Notes: generated by a model from the sequence alone, not told the origin. A stretch of 61,505 bases of DNA from CAIJXJ01 sp964445115 (GCA_964445115.1 CAYUJU010000013.1:1-61505); one strand, 5' to 3'; shown: positions 52,189 through 61,041, counted from the first letter of the stretch. Translations and numbers: made by a program.

Positions 52189-53640
52189 ATGCGTAAGACA
52201 CGTGCCCTCAAGGACCTGCTGCTGATTCACGAACTCACCTTCGTGCTGCTGCTGGTCCTGGCCGTCGCGGCGGGCGCGCTGGGCATCCGCTCCTGGCAGC
52301 AGGCGTCCGAGGAATCGCAACGCATCAGCTTGCTCATTCAGGAAATCCAGCAGACACGCGGCGACCTGTACCGGCAGATGAAGGAACTGTTCGACGCCTA
52401 TTTCCTGGCAGATCCCAACGCGCGGACGGAATACGATGGCTACGCGCTCAAGGTCGGGCAGCATTTTCAGGAATTGCGCAAACTGGCCATCGGCGATGAA
52501 GAGCGTGCGGCCATCGACGGGCTGCAGACCAGCTACGGCGACTTCCTCACAGAAACCACCTATATCCTGCAACGCTACCAAACCGTACCGGACGAAGCGC
52601 TCAAAAAGGCGCTGAACACCGATATCGAAACCGGCGTTTTCAGCCGTTACGAGGCCGTATCGGCCAATGCCGAGCGATTGCTGGTGCTCAAGCAGAAAGA
52701 CCTGAGCCAGCGACTGGCACAAGCACAACGCACCGCGCTGCTATGGCTTTGTATCCCGGTCGCGCTGGCCATTTTGCTTCTCGTGTTTTCCCGCATCTTC
52801 CTGCAACGGGCGATCGTCACCCCCATCGCCGATATCCTGCACGCCACCACCGAGTTGAGTGCCGGTAGGCTGGACCACAAAGTTCCGGAAGCGGGTGCAG
52901 CCGAAATGGGCACGCTGGCGCAAGCCATCAACCGCATGGCAGAAGACCTCGCACGCAGCCAGGAAGCCCTGGTGCGCAGCGAAAAACAGGCCGCGCAAGG
53001 CGCGCTGGTGCCCATGCTGGCCCACAACATCCGCAACCCCCTCGCCAGCATCCGCGCCGTCGCACAAGTCGCCGATACGCCGGAGATTGCCGAAGACGCG
53101 CGGGAATCCCTGCGCGACATCATCAGCACCGTCGACCGGCTGGAACGCTGGACCGGCTCGCTGCTGGCCTACTTGCACCCGCTCAAACCCCAGTTGAGCC
53201 GGGTTGTCTTGTCTCAGGTGCTCGACGGCGCGCTGGCGCCGCTGCAGCAAAGGCTGCGGGAAAAACAGATGCAGGTCGCACTCGCCCTGCCGCCCGCCCC
53301 GCTGACCATGATGGCCGATGAGCATTTACTGGAGCAGGGCTTCTACAACCTGCTGCTCAACGCCATCGATGCCTCGCCGGCCGGTTCCAGCATTGAAATC
53401 AGGGCAGAGGCAGCCCCTGCGGAAGTCCGGATCACGATACGCGACGAAGGCCCGGGCATGCCGTTCACCCCCAACCCCGGCGACCTCAGCCCGGGGCCCT
53501 CGACCAAGCGTTTCGGTACCGGGCTGGGCATCCCCTTCGCCTTCAAGGTATGTGAGGCCCTCGGCGGCAAGTTGTCCTACGACCCTGCGCCGCAAGGCGG
53601 CACGCTGGTCACGCTCACACTCCCCCGCGCCCGCGGTTAA
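52189..53640 (+). CDS. orphan membrane sensor histidine kinase
   Basis: The protein has 483 residues: helix 1 (about 12-32), a periplasmic helical sensor of about 150 residues, helix 2 (184-206), HAMP (207-260), a HisKA-like segment with MLAHNIRNPLASI (H279) and an HATPase domain with NLLLNAIDA (N box), DEGPGM (G1) and GTGLGIPF (G2). The residue after the phospho-histidine is Asn rather than the usual Glu or Asp. No response regulator is adjacent. The gene begins 8 bases after tonB, so they are probably co-transcribed. Confidence 0.85.
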   Translation: MRKTRALKDLLLIHELTFVLLLVLAVAAGALGIRSWQQASEESQRISLLIQEIQQTRGDLYRQMKELFDAYFLADPNARTEYDGYALKVGQHFQELRKLAIGDEERAAIDGLQTSYGDFLTETTYILQRYQTVPDEALKKALNTDIETGVFSRYEAVSANAERLLVLKQKDLSQRLAQAQRTALLWLCIPVALAILLLVFSRIFLQRAIVTPIADILHATTELSAGRLDHKVPEAGAAEMGTLAQAINRMAEDLARSQEALVRSEKQAAQGALVPMLAHNIRNPLASIRAVAQVADTPEIAEDARESLRDIISTVDRLERWTGSLLAYLHPLKPQLSRVVLSQVLDGALAPLQQRLREKQMQVALALPPAPLTMMADEHLLEQGFYNLLLNAIDASPAGSSIEIRAEAAPAEVRITIRDEGPGMPFTPNPGDLSPGPSTKRFGTGLGIPFAFKVCEALGGKLSYDPAPQGGTLVTLTLPRARG

Positions 53641-54206
53641 CGCGTGGCTTGGCAAGGCCAGCGATACAAAGGCAGGTACTGCGCCCCTCGGACGGTAAGT
53701 CGCGACTCCGCGAGCACGAGAGACGACACCGGCCAGTTCACCGGCGTCCACGAGACCTCAGCCTCACACCGCGCCACGTGACGCAACAAAGTCACGTGCG
53801 GCACAAACGGTTTTTGGTCCCAACGGAAACCCGCCTGGGTCAGCCGCTCTCCCAATGTCGCCACTACCGAGACAATCTCCGGCAAGGGATGCGCAGGCGC
53901 CGCGTACCCAATGCGGTTGTGGCGCCAGATAGCCAGCCGCGCCAACTGAAACGTCGTCGCTCGAAGCGCCACCCCATCCATCACGGCCGCCAGCGCCGGC
54001 AAACGGCTCCGCGGCACGGGGCCGACGAAGATCAAGGTCATGTGCAGGGTTTCCGGTCGCATCAGTCGCCCGCCTGCGCGCTGCTGAAACCGCTTCGCCT
54101 GCGTTGCCAATGCCTGGCTGACGTCGGCGTCCGGCCACAAGGCGAAAAACACTCTGGCCATCTCCGGGGGTTCCGCCGGGTTTTCCGCTTTTGGATGGTT
54201 TCGCAT
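53637..54206 (-). CDS. thpR: RNA 2',3'-cyclic phosphodiesterase ThpR (LigT family)
   Basis: Two-histidine phosphoesterase fold with the paired motifs HMTLIFVGPV and HVTLLRHV, and VFFALWPDADVSQALATQA at the N terminus. Family members hydrolyse 2',3'-cyclic phosphates or ligate RNA in vitro. The start is uncertain: ATG 54206 gives 189 residues with a short tail, ATG 54161 gives the canonical MARVFFALWP beginning but has a GGAG only two bases away. The 3' end overlaps the sensor kinase stop by 4 bases (convergent). Confidence 0.88.
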   Translation of the reverse strand: MRNHPKAENPAEPPEMARVFFALWPDADVSQALATQAKRFQQRAGGRLMRPETLHMTLIFVGPVPRSRLPALAAVMDGVALRATTFQLARLAIWRHNRIGYAAPAHPLPEIVSVVATLGERLTQAGFRWDQKPFVPHVTLLRHVARCEAEVSWTPVNWPVSSLVLAESRLTVRGAQYLPLYRWPCQATR

Positions 54207-54270
54207 ATCTTCACTTGCCTTGCCGCGTGTTTTTATCAACAATGGAGGTGTCTTCAAACGAATCTCCGAC

Positions 54271-54726
54271 ATGCTCGATCAGCCCATCCCGGATTTTGAA
54301 CTTCCCGCCACGGGAGGCAAGCAGTTTTCACCCAGGCAGTACCCCGGAAAAATTCTGGTCCTGTACTTTTACCCCAAGGACTCCACCCCCGGCTGCACCA
54401 CGGAAGGTCAACAGTTCCGCGATCTGCACGGAGATTTCCAGGCGTTGGGGGTCGAAGTGTTCGGGATTTCGCGCGACAGCCTCAAATCGCACGAGAATTT
54501 CAAAACCAAGCAGTGCTTTCCGTTTGAACTGCTATCAGACCCGGAAGAATTGGCGTGCAACCTGTTCGGTGTCATGAAGATGAAAAACATGTACGGTAAA
54601 CAGGTACGCGGCGTCGAACGCAGCACCTTTGTCATCGATGCCAACGGCGTCCTGCGTCGCGAATGGCGCGGCGTCAAGGTCGACGGGCATGCGCAGGAAG
54701 TGCTGGATTTCGTCAAAACCTTATAG
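54271..54726 (+). CDS. bcp: thioredoxin-dependent peroxiredoxin, BCP/PrxQ family
   Basis: This cytoplasmic thiol peroxidase reduces hydroperoxides. The peroxidatic cysteine is C42 in FYPKDSTPGCTTEGQQFRDL; the position five residues later, where many PrxQ proteins have the resolving cysteine, is Gln, so it may be of the 1-Cys type or use another cysteine. VFGISRDSLKSHENFKTKQC and VERSTFVIDANGVL follow the family. The length is 151 residues. It starts 65 bases from the divergent thpR start; the ribosome site is weak. Confidence 0.92.
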   Translation: MLDQPIPDFELPATGGKQFSPRQYPGKILVLYFYPKDSTPGCTTEGQQFRDLHGDFQALGVEVFGISRDSLKSHENFKTKQCFPFELLSDPEELACNLFGVMKMKNMYGKQVRGVERSTFVIDANGVLRREWRGVKVDGHAQEVLDFVKTL

Positions 54727-54740
54727 AGAGAGCCTTCGGA

Positions 54741-56138
54741 ATGGCCAAGAAACGTGATGCTGCCACCAAGTTGTTCGTCCTCGACACCAATGTCCTGATG
54801 CATGACCCGTCCAGCCTGTTCCGCTTCGAGGAACACGACGTCTACCTGCCGATGGTGACGCTGGAAGAGTTGGACAACAACAAGAAGGGCCTCACCGAAG
54901 TTGCCCGCAACGCCCGCCAGGCGAGCCGCAACCTCGAAGAAATCATCGGAATGGGACTGGTCAATCTGGAAGAAGGCTGCCCCCTCTCCGTCAACGGCAA
55001 CAATTTCAGCACCGGCCGCCTGTTCCTTCAAACTCATGCCGTGAGTGTGGAACTGCCGATGCTGGCCGGCAGCAAGGCCGACAACCAGATCCTCGGCGTT
55101 GTCGTCTACCTGCAGAAGAAGTATCCCTCACGCGAAGTCATCCTCGTCAGCAAGGACATCAACATCCGCATCAAGGCGCGCGCCATGGGCGTCGCTGCGG
55201 AGGACTATTTCAACGACAAGGTGCTTGAGGACACCGAACTGCTCTACTCGGGCATGAAGGAACTGCCTCCGGATTTCTGGGACAAGCACAGCAAGGCCAT
55301 GGAGTCCTGGCAGGAGTCCGGCAAGATGTTCTATCGCATCACCGGACCACTCTGCCCCAGCCTGATCGTCAACGAATTCGTCTATTACGAATACGAAAAG
55401 CCCTTCCACGCCATTGTCCGCCAGCAGGCTGGAAAAACTGCTGTGCTCGAAGTCCTCAAGGACTACACACAACCCAAGAACAATGTCTGGGGCATTACGG
55501 CACGCAACCGTGAGCAGAACTTTGCACTGAACCTGCTCATGGATCCCGAGATCGACTTCATCACCCTGCTCGGCCAGGCCGGGACAGGTAAAACCCTGCT
55601 CACCCTCGCCTCGGCGCTGACCCAGACGCTCGACAAGAAACTGTTCAGCGAAATCATCATGACGCGCGTGACCGTCCCGGTCGGCGAAGATATCGGTTTC
55701 CTGCCCGGCACCGAAGAGGAAAAAATGGCCCCGTGGATGGGCGCGCTGGAAGATAACCTCGACGTCCTCAACAAGACCGAGGAAGAAGCCGGGGAATGGG
55801 GGCGCGCGGCGACCCAGGACCTGATCCGCACCCGCATCAAGATCAAGTCGCTCAACTTCATGCGGGGGCGCACCTTCCTGCACAAGTTCCTGATCATCGA
55901 CGAAGCGCAAAACCTCACCCCCAAGCAGATGAAGACGCTGATCACCCGCGCCGGTCCCGGCACCAAGGTCGTCTGCCTGGGGAATATCGCCCAGATCGAC
56001 ACGCCTTATCTCACCGAAGGTAGCTCCGGCCTGACTTACGTGGTGGATCGGTTCAAGGGATGGGGCCACAACGGCCATGTCACCCTGATGCGCGGAGAGC
56101 GCTCCCGCCTCGCCGATTTCGCTGCAGAAACGCTCTAA
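54741..56138 (+). CDS. PhoH family protein with N-terminal PIN domain
   Basis: The protein has 465 residues. A PIN ribonuclease domain (KLFVLDTNVLMHDPSSLFRF, with D15 of the acidic site, and LVSKDINIRIKARAMGVAAE) is followed by a PhoH ATPase domain with Walker A GQAGTGKT (about 277-284) and Walker B FLIIDEAQNLTPKQMKTLI. Such PhoH2-like PIN-PhoH fusions act as RNA unwinding and cleaving enzymes in characterised cases. The ATG at 54741 follows bcp by 14 bases, so co-transcription is likely. Confidence 0.93.
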   Translation: MAKKRDAATKLFVLDTNVLMHDPSSLFRFEEHDVYLPMVTLEELDNNKKGLTEVARNARQASRNLEEIIGMGLVNLEEGCPLSVNGNNFSTGRLFLQTHAVSVELPMLAGSKADNQILGVVVYLQKKYPSREVILVSKDINIRIKARAMGVAAEDYFNDKVLEDTELLYSGMKELPPDFWDKHSKAMESWQESGKMFYRITGPLCPSLIVNEFVYYEYEKPFHAIVRQQAGKTAVLEVLKDYTQPKNNVWGITARNREQNFALNLLMDPEIDFITLLGQAGTGKTLLTLASALTQTLDKKLFSEIIMTRVTVPVGEDIGFLPGTEEEKMAPWMGALEDNLDVLNKTEEEAGEWGRAATQDLIRTRIKIKSLNFMRGRTFLHKFLIIDEAQNLTPKQMKTLITRAGPGTKVVCLGNIAQIDTPYLTEGSSGLTYVVDRFKGWGHNGHVTLMRGERSRLADFAAETL

Positions 56139-56146
56139 CCCAACAC

Positions 56147-57313
56147 ATGAACAAAGGCTTTTATGTCATCCTGACAGCGCAGTTTCTATCTGCGCTTGCA
56201 GACAACGCGCTTTTGTTCGCGGCCATCGCCATGCTGGCGCAACTCAGCGCGCCGGACTGGCATACGCCCCTACTGCAGCAGTTTTTCGTCTATGCCTATA
56301 TCGTGCTGGCCCCTTTTGTCGGCTCCTTCGCCGACGCCCTGCCCAAGGGGCGGGTCATGTTCATCTCCAACACGATCAAGTTCGTCGGCTGCCTTGCCAT
56401 GTGGTTCGGCATACAACCCCTGTATGCCTACGGCATCGTGGGCATCGGCGCCGCCGCGTATTCTCCGGCCAAATACGGCATCCTGACCGAATACCTGCCG
56501 CCGCAGTTGCTGGTCAAGGCCAACGGCTGGATGGAGGGGTCCACTGTGCTCGCCATCATCCTCGGCATTATCCTCGGCACCTGGCTGGCCGAAATTGACC
56601 CGATTTTTGCGATCAAGGTAATCACCGCACTGTACCTGGTAGCCGCGGCCTTCAATCTTTACATCCCCAAAGTCCCACGCGATCACCGCCTGCCCAAGAA
56701 AAACCCCCTCTACATCTTGCACGATTTCTGGCACTCGTTTACCGCCCTGTGGCGTGATCCGCAAGGCCAGGTCTCCCTCGCGGTCACTACGCTGTTCTGG
56801 GGCGCCGGGGCCACCCTGAAATTGGTCGTGCTGGCCTGGGCCGTTATCGCGCTCGGCTTCACCGCGTTCCAGGCCGGACTCCTGATTGTCGCCGTTGCCG
56901 TCGGCATCGCCGTCGGCTCAGTGCTTGCCTCACGCTACATCACGTTGGAAAATTCAGTTAAAGTTCTCCCGGCAGGTATCGTCATGGGCTTTCTGGTCAT
57001 TAGCATGATTTTCGTCGAGGACTGGCGTATCGCCTCGTTCGTCCTGTTCCTGATCGGTGTGCTCAGCGGCTATTTCGTGGTTCCGCTCAATGCCCTTCTT
57101 CAACACCGCGGGCATATCCTGATCGGGGCCGGTCACTCCATCGCCGTACAGAACTTCAATGAGAACATCGGGATCCTTCTGCTGACCGGCGCCTATCTCC
57201 TCATGGTCAAGCACGCCATGAGCATCAATTGGATCATTGTCCTCTTCGGCGCTTTCGTCAGCATCGTCATGGCCATCATCTACCGCGCCTACCGCCAACC
57301 CAAGCCGGTCTGA
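56147..57313 (+). CDS. lplT: lysophospholipid transporter LplT family protein
   Basis: This major-facilitator protein flips lysophospholipids into the cytoplasm in E. coli. The N terminus MNKGFYVILTAQFLSALADN, PAKYGILTEYLPPQLLVKAN and AAFNLYIPKVP are typical; about twelve hydrophobic helices fit 388 residues. The start at 56147 is 8 bases after the phoH stop; the frame is open further upstream inside phoH. The partner acyltransferase Aas, which is normally adjacent or fused, is not in the window. Confidence 0.9.
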   Translation: MNKGFYVILTAQFLSALADNALLFAAIAMLAQLSAPDWHTPLLQQFFVYAYIVLAPFVGSFADALPKGRVMFISNTIKFVGCLAMWFGIQPLYAYGIVGIGAAAYSPAKYGILTEYLPPQLLVKANGWMEGSTVLAIILGIILGTWLAEIDPIFAIKVITALYLVAAAFNLYIPKVPRDHRLPKKNPLYILHDFWHSFTALWRDPQGQVSLAVTTLFWGAGATLKLVVLAWAVIALGFTAFQAGLLIVAVAVGIAVGSVLASRYITLENSVKVLPAGIVMGFLVISMIFVEDWRIASFVLFLIGVLSGYFVVPLNALLQHRGHILIGAGHSIAVQNFNENIGILLLTGAYLLMVKHAMSINWIIVLFGAFVSIVMAIIYRAYRQPKPV

Positions 57314-57326
57314 TCGCCCATGCAAC

Positions 57327-57359
57327 AAAAAAGCCCCGGTGATTCACCGGGGCTTTTTT
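57327..57359. terminator. bidirectional terminator between lplT and ndh
   Basis: AAAAAA-GCCCCGGTG-att-CACCGGGGC-TTTTTT, symmetrical, between two convergent genes. Confidence 0.94.
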
Positions 57360-57378
57360 GTTGGTTTCGCCACTACGA

Positions 57379-58704
57379 TCAATGCAGCTTGACGTGTGGC
57401 TCCGTCCTGCGCGTAATCAGTCTGGCGACCGTATCCAGCGCCACTTTGGTCATTCCGTGCAGTGCATACAAATGCATTTTATACAGCGAGTTGTACATGA
57501 ATCGCGCCATGTAGCCCTGAATGAACAACTCACCGCTGCTCAATCCGCCCATGAGGTTGCCCACCGTGGAATACTTCCCAAGGTTCACCAACGATCCGAA
57601 ATCTCGATAGCGATATTCAGGCAAGGCTTTTCCCTTTAGCCGATTCATCACGGTCTTGACCAGCATGGAAGCCTGTTGATGCGCGGCCTGCGCACGTGGG
57701 GGCACCAACTTGCCCTCGCCCGCTTCCGGCCAAGGGCATGCGGCACAATCGCCAAATGCGAAAATATCCGGATCCTTGGTGACTTGCAGTGTCGGCTTGA
57801 CCACCAACTGATTCGCCCAGTTGGTTTCAAGACCATTGATCTCTTTCAGAAAATCTGGTGCCTTGATCCCGGCGGCCCACACCACGAGTCTGGCCGGTAT
57901 CATGTTCCCGCTGGCCGTGTAGACCCCGTTATTGTCAACCCGTGTCACACGCTCCCCAAGATGCAGTCCCACATCAAGACGTTGTAGTTCACGTTGGGCA
58001 GCGAATGAAATCTCCTCCGGCAATCCCGGCAGAATTCTGTCTGCCGCTTCGATCAGGCTGATCTTCACGTCACGGTCCGGGTCAATCTTGTCCAGCCCAT
58101 ACGCAGCTAGTTCCCGGGTCGTGTTGTGCAACTCTGCCGCCAGTTCGACCCCGGTCGCACCCGCGCCGATAATCGCCACGTTCAGTTGGCCCGTGCTGAT
58201 GCTCCACTCCTGTGTTGCTGCGCGGATACAGGCATTGATCAGCTTACGGTGAAACATGGTGGCATCCGCCTGGGTATCGAGCGAGATGCAGTGCTCTTTC
58301 ACCCCGGGAACGCCGAAGTCGTTGGAGACACTTCCCACTGCGATAATCAAGGTATCGTACTTGATGGAGCGTCGTGGAATCAGTTGCTCTCCATCCTCGT
58401 CATATACCGGAGCCAGATAGATCTCCTTCATGACCCGGCTCAAGCCCTCCATGGCCCCGCGACGGAACTTGAAGTGATGCCAGCGGGCCTGCGCCATGTA
58501 CTCCAACTCATGGTCGTCCAGATCCATGCTACCCGCTGCCACTTCGTGCAGCAGCGGTTTCCACAAATGCGTCGGGGCCTTATCCACGAGGGTGATCATG
58601 GCCTTGCCTTTGCGCCCGAGCTTGTCACCAAGCCGGGTTGCCAGTTCCAGGCCACCTGCCCCCCCCCCGACGATCACCACATGGTGATTCGAAGCCATGG
58701 TCAT
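57379..58704 (-). CDS. ndh: type II NADH:quinone oxidoreductase (NDH-2)
   Basis: This is a peripheral inner-membrane flavoprotein that passes electrons from NADH to quinone without proton pumping. The FAD site is VVIVGGGAGGLELATRLGDK, the NADH site VAIIGAGATGVELAAELHNT, and FAFGDCAACPWPEAGEGKLV contacts FAD; the C terminus has amphipathic segments for membrane contact. The length is 441 residues. It follows the cytochrome c gene by 12 bases and is read with the xox genes. Confidence 0.94.
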   Translation of the reverse strand: MTMASNHHVVIVGGGAGGLELATRLGDKLGRKGKAMITLVDKAPTHLWKPLLHEVAAGSMDLDDHELEYMAQARWHHFKFRRGAMEGLSRVMKEIYLAPVYDEDGEQLIPRRSIKYDTLIIAVGSVSNDFGVPGVKEHCISLDTQADATMFHRKLINACIRAATQEWSISTGQLNVAIIGAGATGVELAAELHNTTRELAAYGLDKIDPDRDVKISLIEAADRILPGLPEEISFAAQRELQRLDVGLHLGERVTRVDNNGVYTASGNMIPARLVVWAAGIKAPDFLKEINGLETNWANQLVVKPTLQVTKDPDIFAFGDCAACPWPEAGEGKLVPPRAQAAHQQASMLVKTVMNRLKGKALPEYRYRDFGSLVNLGKYSTVGNLMGGLSSGELFIQGYMARFMYNSLYKMHLYALHGMTKVALDTVARLITRRTEPHVKLH

Positions 58705-58716
58705 GAAAGGATTTCC

Positions 58717-59247
58717 TTACTCGTTGCCTGTCGTGGTGCCGTGGGTACGCACCCAGGCAATGATCTTGAGCAACTCATCCGGCGTCAGGCCATTGTTCGG
58801 ATCCGTCGGATCCATCAAGCCCTTGCCCTTGGCGCCCATCCCGCCATTCGTACCGTGCCAGATGGTCTCGAACATGCCCTTGTTGGTGGCATCCTTGGCG
58901 TACTTGTACGAAGGACCATGCAAGCTCGGACCTGTCTGGCCACCTGCATTGCCGCCGTGGCACTGGGTGCAGGAATACATCTGGAACAGCTTCTTTCCCT
59001 TGTCGATCGCTTCCTGCTGGCCGATGTAGGGGTTCTTGCCAGTGGCTGCAAACTCCTTGGCAGCCGGCGTATCGAACAGCTTGGCATCGATCTTCAGCGG
59101 TGAACCATCCTGAGTGGTGACGAAGTCCAGCATCTTGCCTTCAGCCGCCTGCTCGCCTGACTTACCACCATCGCCCCCCTTGTCCCCGCAACCGATCAGG
59201 CCGAGGGACAGCAACATGGTGATCACCAACAGACTTTTTTGACGCAT
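58717..59247 (-). CDS. cytochrome cL-like c-type cytochrome, probable lipoprotein
   Basis: The N terminus carries a lipoprotein signal (LLSLGLIGCGD, C20), so it is probably membrane-anchored in the periplasm. One haem site CTQCH (93-97) is followed by GGNAGGQTGPSLHGPSYKYA, GMFETIWHGTNGGMG and a C-terminal LTPDELLKIIAWVR, features of methanol dehydrogenase electron acceptors (cytochrome cL/XoxG). The length is 176 residues. It is a paralogue of the next gene upstream. Confidence 0.85.
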   Translation of the reverse strand: MRQKSLLVITMLLSLGLIGCGDKGGDGGKSGEQAAEGKMLDFVTTQDGSPLKIDAKLFDTPAAKEFAATGKNPYIGQQEAIDKGKKLFQMYSCTQCHGGNAGGQTGPSLHGPSYKYAKDATNKGMFETIWHGTNGGMGAKGKGLMDPTDPNNGLTPDELLKIIAWVRTHGTTTGNE

Positions 59248-59312
59248 GATTCCTCCACAAGTGTTTTTGAATTGTCTTTGAATTCTATCCTAAAGTCCCC
59301 ATTGCTGAAATG

Positions 59313-59340
59313 AAAACGGCCACCTGTCAGGTGGCCGTTT
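59313..59340 (-). terminator. hairpin between the two cytochrome genes
   Basis: ACGGCCACC-tgtca-GGTGGCCGT flanked by AAA and TTT; it stands 28 bases after the end of the upstream cytochrome gene and could end or weaken read-through to the lipoprotein cytochrome and ndh. Confidence 0.75.
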
Positions 59341-59368
59341 CGTGAACTGCTGTCGGACTAAGCGAGAC

Positions 59369-59887
59369 TTACTTCAGCCATGTCTTTTCGCCGCTACCCT
59401 TGAAGGATGCGCGCAGCCAGCCGATGATCTTGAGAATTTCATCTGTCTTCAGCAGTTCATCGTTACCAGCCACTTGGCCATGCCAAGCCGGCATGCCGGC
59501 GTCACTACCAGCAGCGATGGTTTCAAACATGCCTTTATCGGTGGCATGCTTGGCATATTGCCAAGTATCGTCGGTAATGCTCGGTCCGGTCTGACCGCCT
59601 GCGTTACCACCGTGGCACTGGGTGCAGGAATAGTAACCGAAGAGCTTCTTACCTGCCTTAGCTGCCTCTGGATCAGCCACAAACTTCTTGGTGTACGGGT
59701 TGATACAGGTTTCCAGGAATTCCTTGGCTTCCGGCGTATCCTTGTCGGTCACCTTGATCACGAAAGGAGCATTACCCGCCTTGGTCGTTTGGAACTTACA
59801 CTCCGCTGCAGCTTGAAGGGGAACCAATCCAATCACTGCAAGCATGGAAACTAGCAAAGTTGTTTTACTGACCTTGATACCAAACAT
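59369..59887 (-). CDS. xoxG: cytochrome cL-like electron acceptor of XoxF
   Basis: This soluble periplasmic cytochrome c (171 residues) has a signal peptide ending LQAAA (about residue 28). The haem site is CTQCH (88-92), followed by GGNAGGQTGPSITDDTWQYA, KGMFETIAAGSDAGMPAWHG and LKTDEILKIIGWLRASF; the tail EKTWLK resembles cL proteins. As the first cytochrome after xoxF-xoxJ it is the best candidate for the direct electron acceptor. GGAG precedes the ATG at 59887; an upstream ATG at 59929 is unlikely. Confidence 0.88.
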   Translation of the reverse strand: MFGIKVSKTTLLVSMLAVIGLVPLQAAAECKFQTTKAGNAPFVIKVTDKDTPEAKEFLETCINPYTKKFVADPEAAKAGKKLFGYYSCTQCHGGNAGGQTGPSITDDTWQYAKHATDKGMFETIAAGSDAGMPAWHGQVAGNDELLKTDEILKIIGWLRASFKGSGEKTWLK

Positions 59888-60008
59888 CTCATCATCTCCT
59901 CGATTTAGATTTAAAACACTGTGATTCATGCTTGCAGCTATTATACCGCTGCATTTCGAATAACGAGCCGTCTCGCATTAGGTTGACGCCAGACAGCTAC
60001 GTTCCCGC

Positions 60009-60917
60009 TTATTCAAACTTTGGAATCGCGTCCCCGCGCTTCTCGGACTTCTTGGCAGCCTTCTCGTCCACCACCGGAACGTGTGGAATTCCGTACTCGT
60101 CGAGAATCTTTTCGATGTCTGCCTTACGACGCTGCAGCACCTCTTCGATCATCGCCAGACGTTCCTTATCCTTCTTTCTGACACCTACCGAGATATTCCA
60201 GTATTCCTTGCCGTGGACGTTCTCCGCTTCATACTCGGGCGCCGGTACAACGACGAGAGGGATCGATGCCTTCTTGGCATAGTACCCCGCAATCGGCCCC
60301 CACAACACTGCAATATCAATCTCGCCCTTCACCAGATCATCAATGATGAAACTCGGCGGCAAATTGAGATCACGCATGATGCGATAAGGACGCGCATTGC
60401 CCATCAGCCCCTTGTCATGAATGGGACGACTGGGAGGCGTTTGCCCCACGACGCCAATCTTGCCTTTGTGCAAATCGGCGGAATCCCAATCCTTGATATC
60501 GTAGCCACTATCTTTTCTGTAGACAAAGACGTATCCCGAGCGGTAGTACGGCTTGGAGGTGCGCATCATGTCGTTGCCTTCAACGGTCCCCATGATGACG
60601 TCACAACGCTTCGCGTTAAGCGTATTGCGTATAAAACCGATTCGGTCGTACCAGAACTGGTACGTAACCTTCTTGCCGAGATCCTTGGCGATCAATTCGG
60701 CGATTTTGTTTTCAAACCCTTCGAGCCTGTCGTTCGAGTAGGGCAAATTATCCTTGTCCGCACACACGCGGAATTCATTGGGGTTTTCGTCAGCAACCGG
60801 CTGACCCCCACGACCCATTTCCGGATCGAATTTGATGACCTGGTCTTCTGCGGCATTTGCCTGCAACGCGCCAACCGTCAACAACAATACTGCCAATTTC
60901 TTGATATTGCCAACCAT
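60009..60917 (-). CDS. xoxJ: XoxJ/MxaJ periplasmic protein
   Basis: The protein has 302 residues with a signal peptide ending ANA (about residue 22) and the fold of an amino-acid-type binding protein: EFRVCADKDNLPYSNDRLEG, FENKIAELIAKDLGKKVTYQ, KRCDVIMGTVEGNDMMRTSK, KIGVVGQTPPSRPI. XoxJ is thought to help activate XoxF. A lysine-rich tail (EKAAKKSEKRGD) ends the protein. It lies downstream of xoxF beyond a terminator. Confidence 0.92.
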   Translation of the reverse strand: MVGNIKKLAVLLLTVGALQANAAEDQVIKFDPEMGRGGQPVADENPNEFRVCADKDNLPYSNDRLEGFENKIAELIAKDLGKKVTYQFWYDRIGFIRNTLNAKRCDVIMGTVEGNDMMRTSKPYYRSGYVFVYRKDSGYDIKDWDSADLHKGKIGVVGQTPPSRPIHDKGLMGNARPYRIMRDLNLPPSFIIDDLVKGEIDIAVLWGPIAGYYAKKASIPLVVVPAPEYEAENVHGKEYWNISVGVRKKDKERLAMIEEVLQRRKADIEKILDEYGIPHVPVVDEKAAKKSEKRGDAIPKFE

Positions 60918-60955
60918 ACCTACCTCTTGACTAGCTAGTTTGATCGGTTCCAGAT

Positions 60956-60985
60956 AAAAAGCACCCCGCCGAAGCGGGGTGCTTG
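60956..60985 (-). terminator. intrinsic terminator after xoxF
   Basis: On the minus strand AAGCACCCCGC-ttcg-GCGGGGTGCTT runs into TTTAT. It stands between xoxF and xoxJ and would let XoxF be made in excess over XoxJ and the cytochromes. Confidence 0.88.
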
Positions 60986-61041
60986 TACGACAAACTAACT
61001 ACTGGTTAGTTCTGTAACTTTACTCGTCTTGCGACTTTGAA

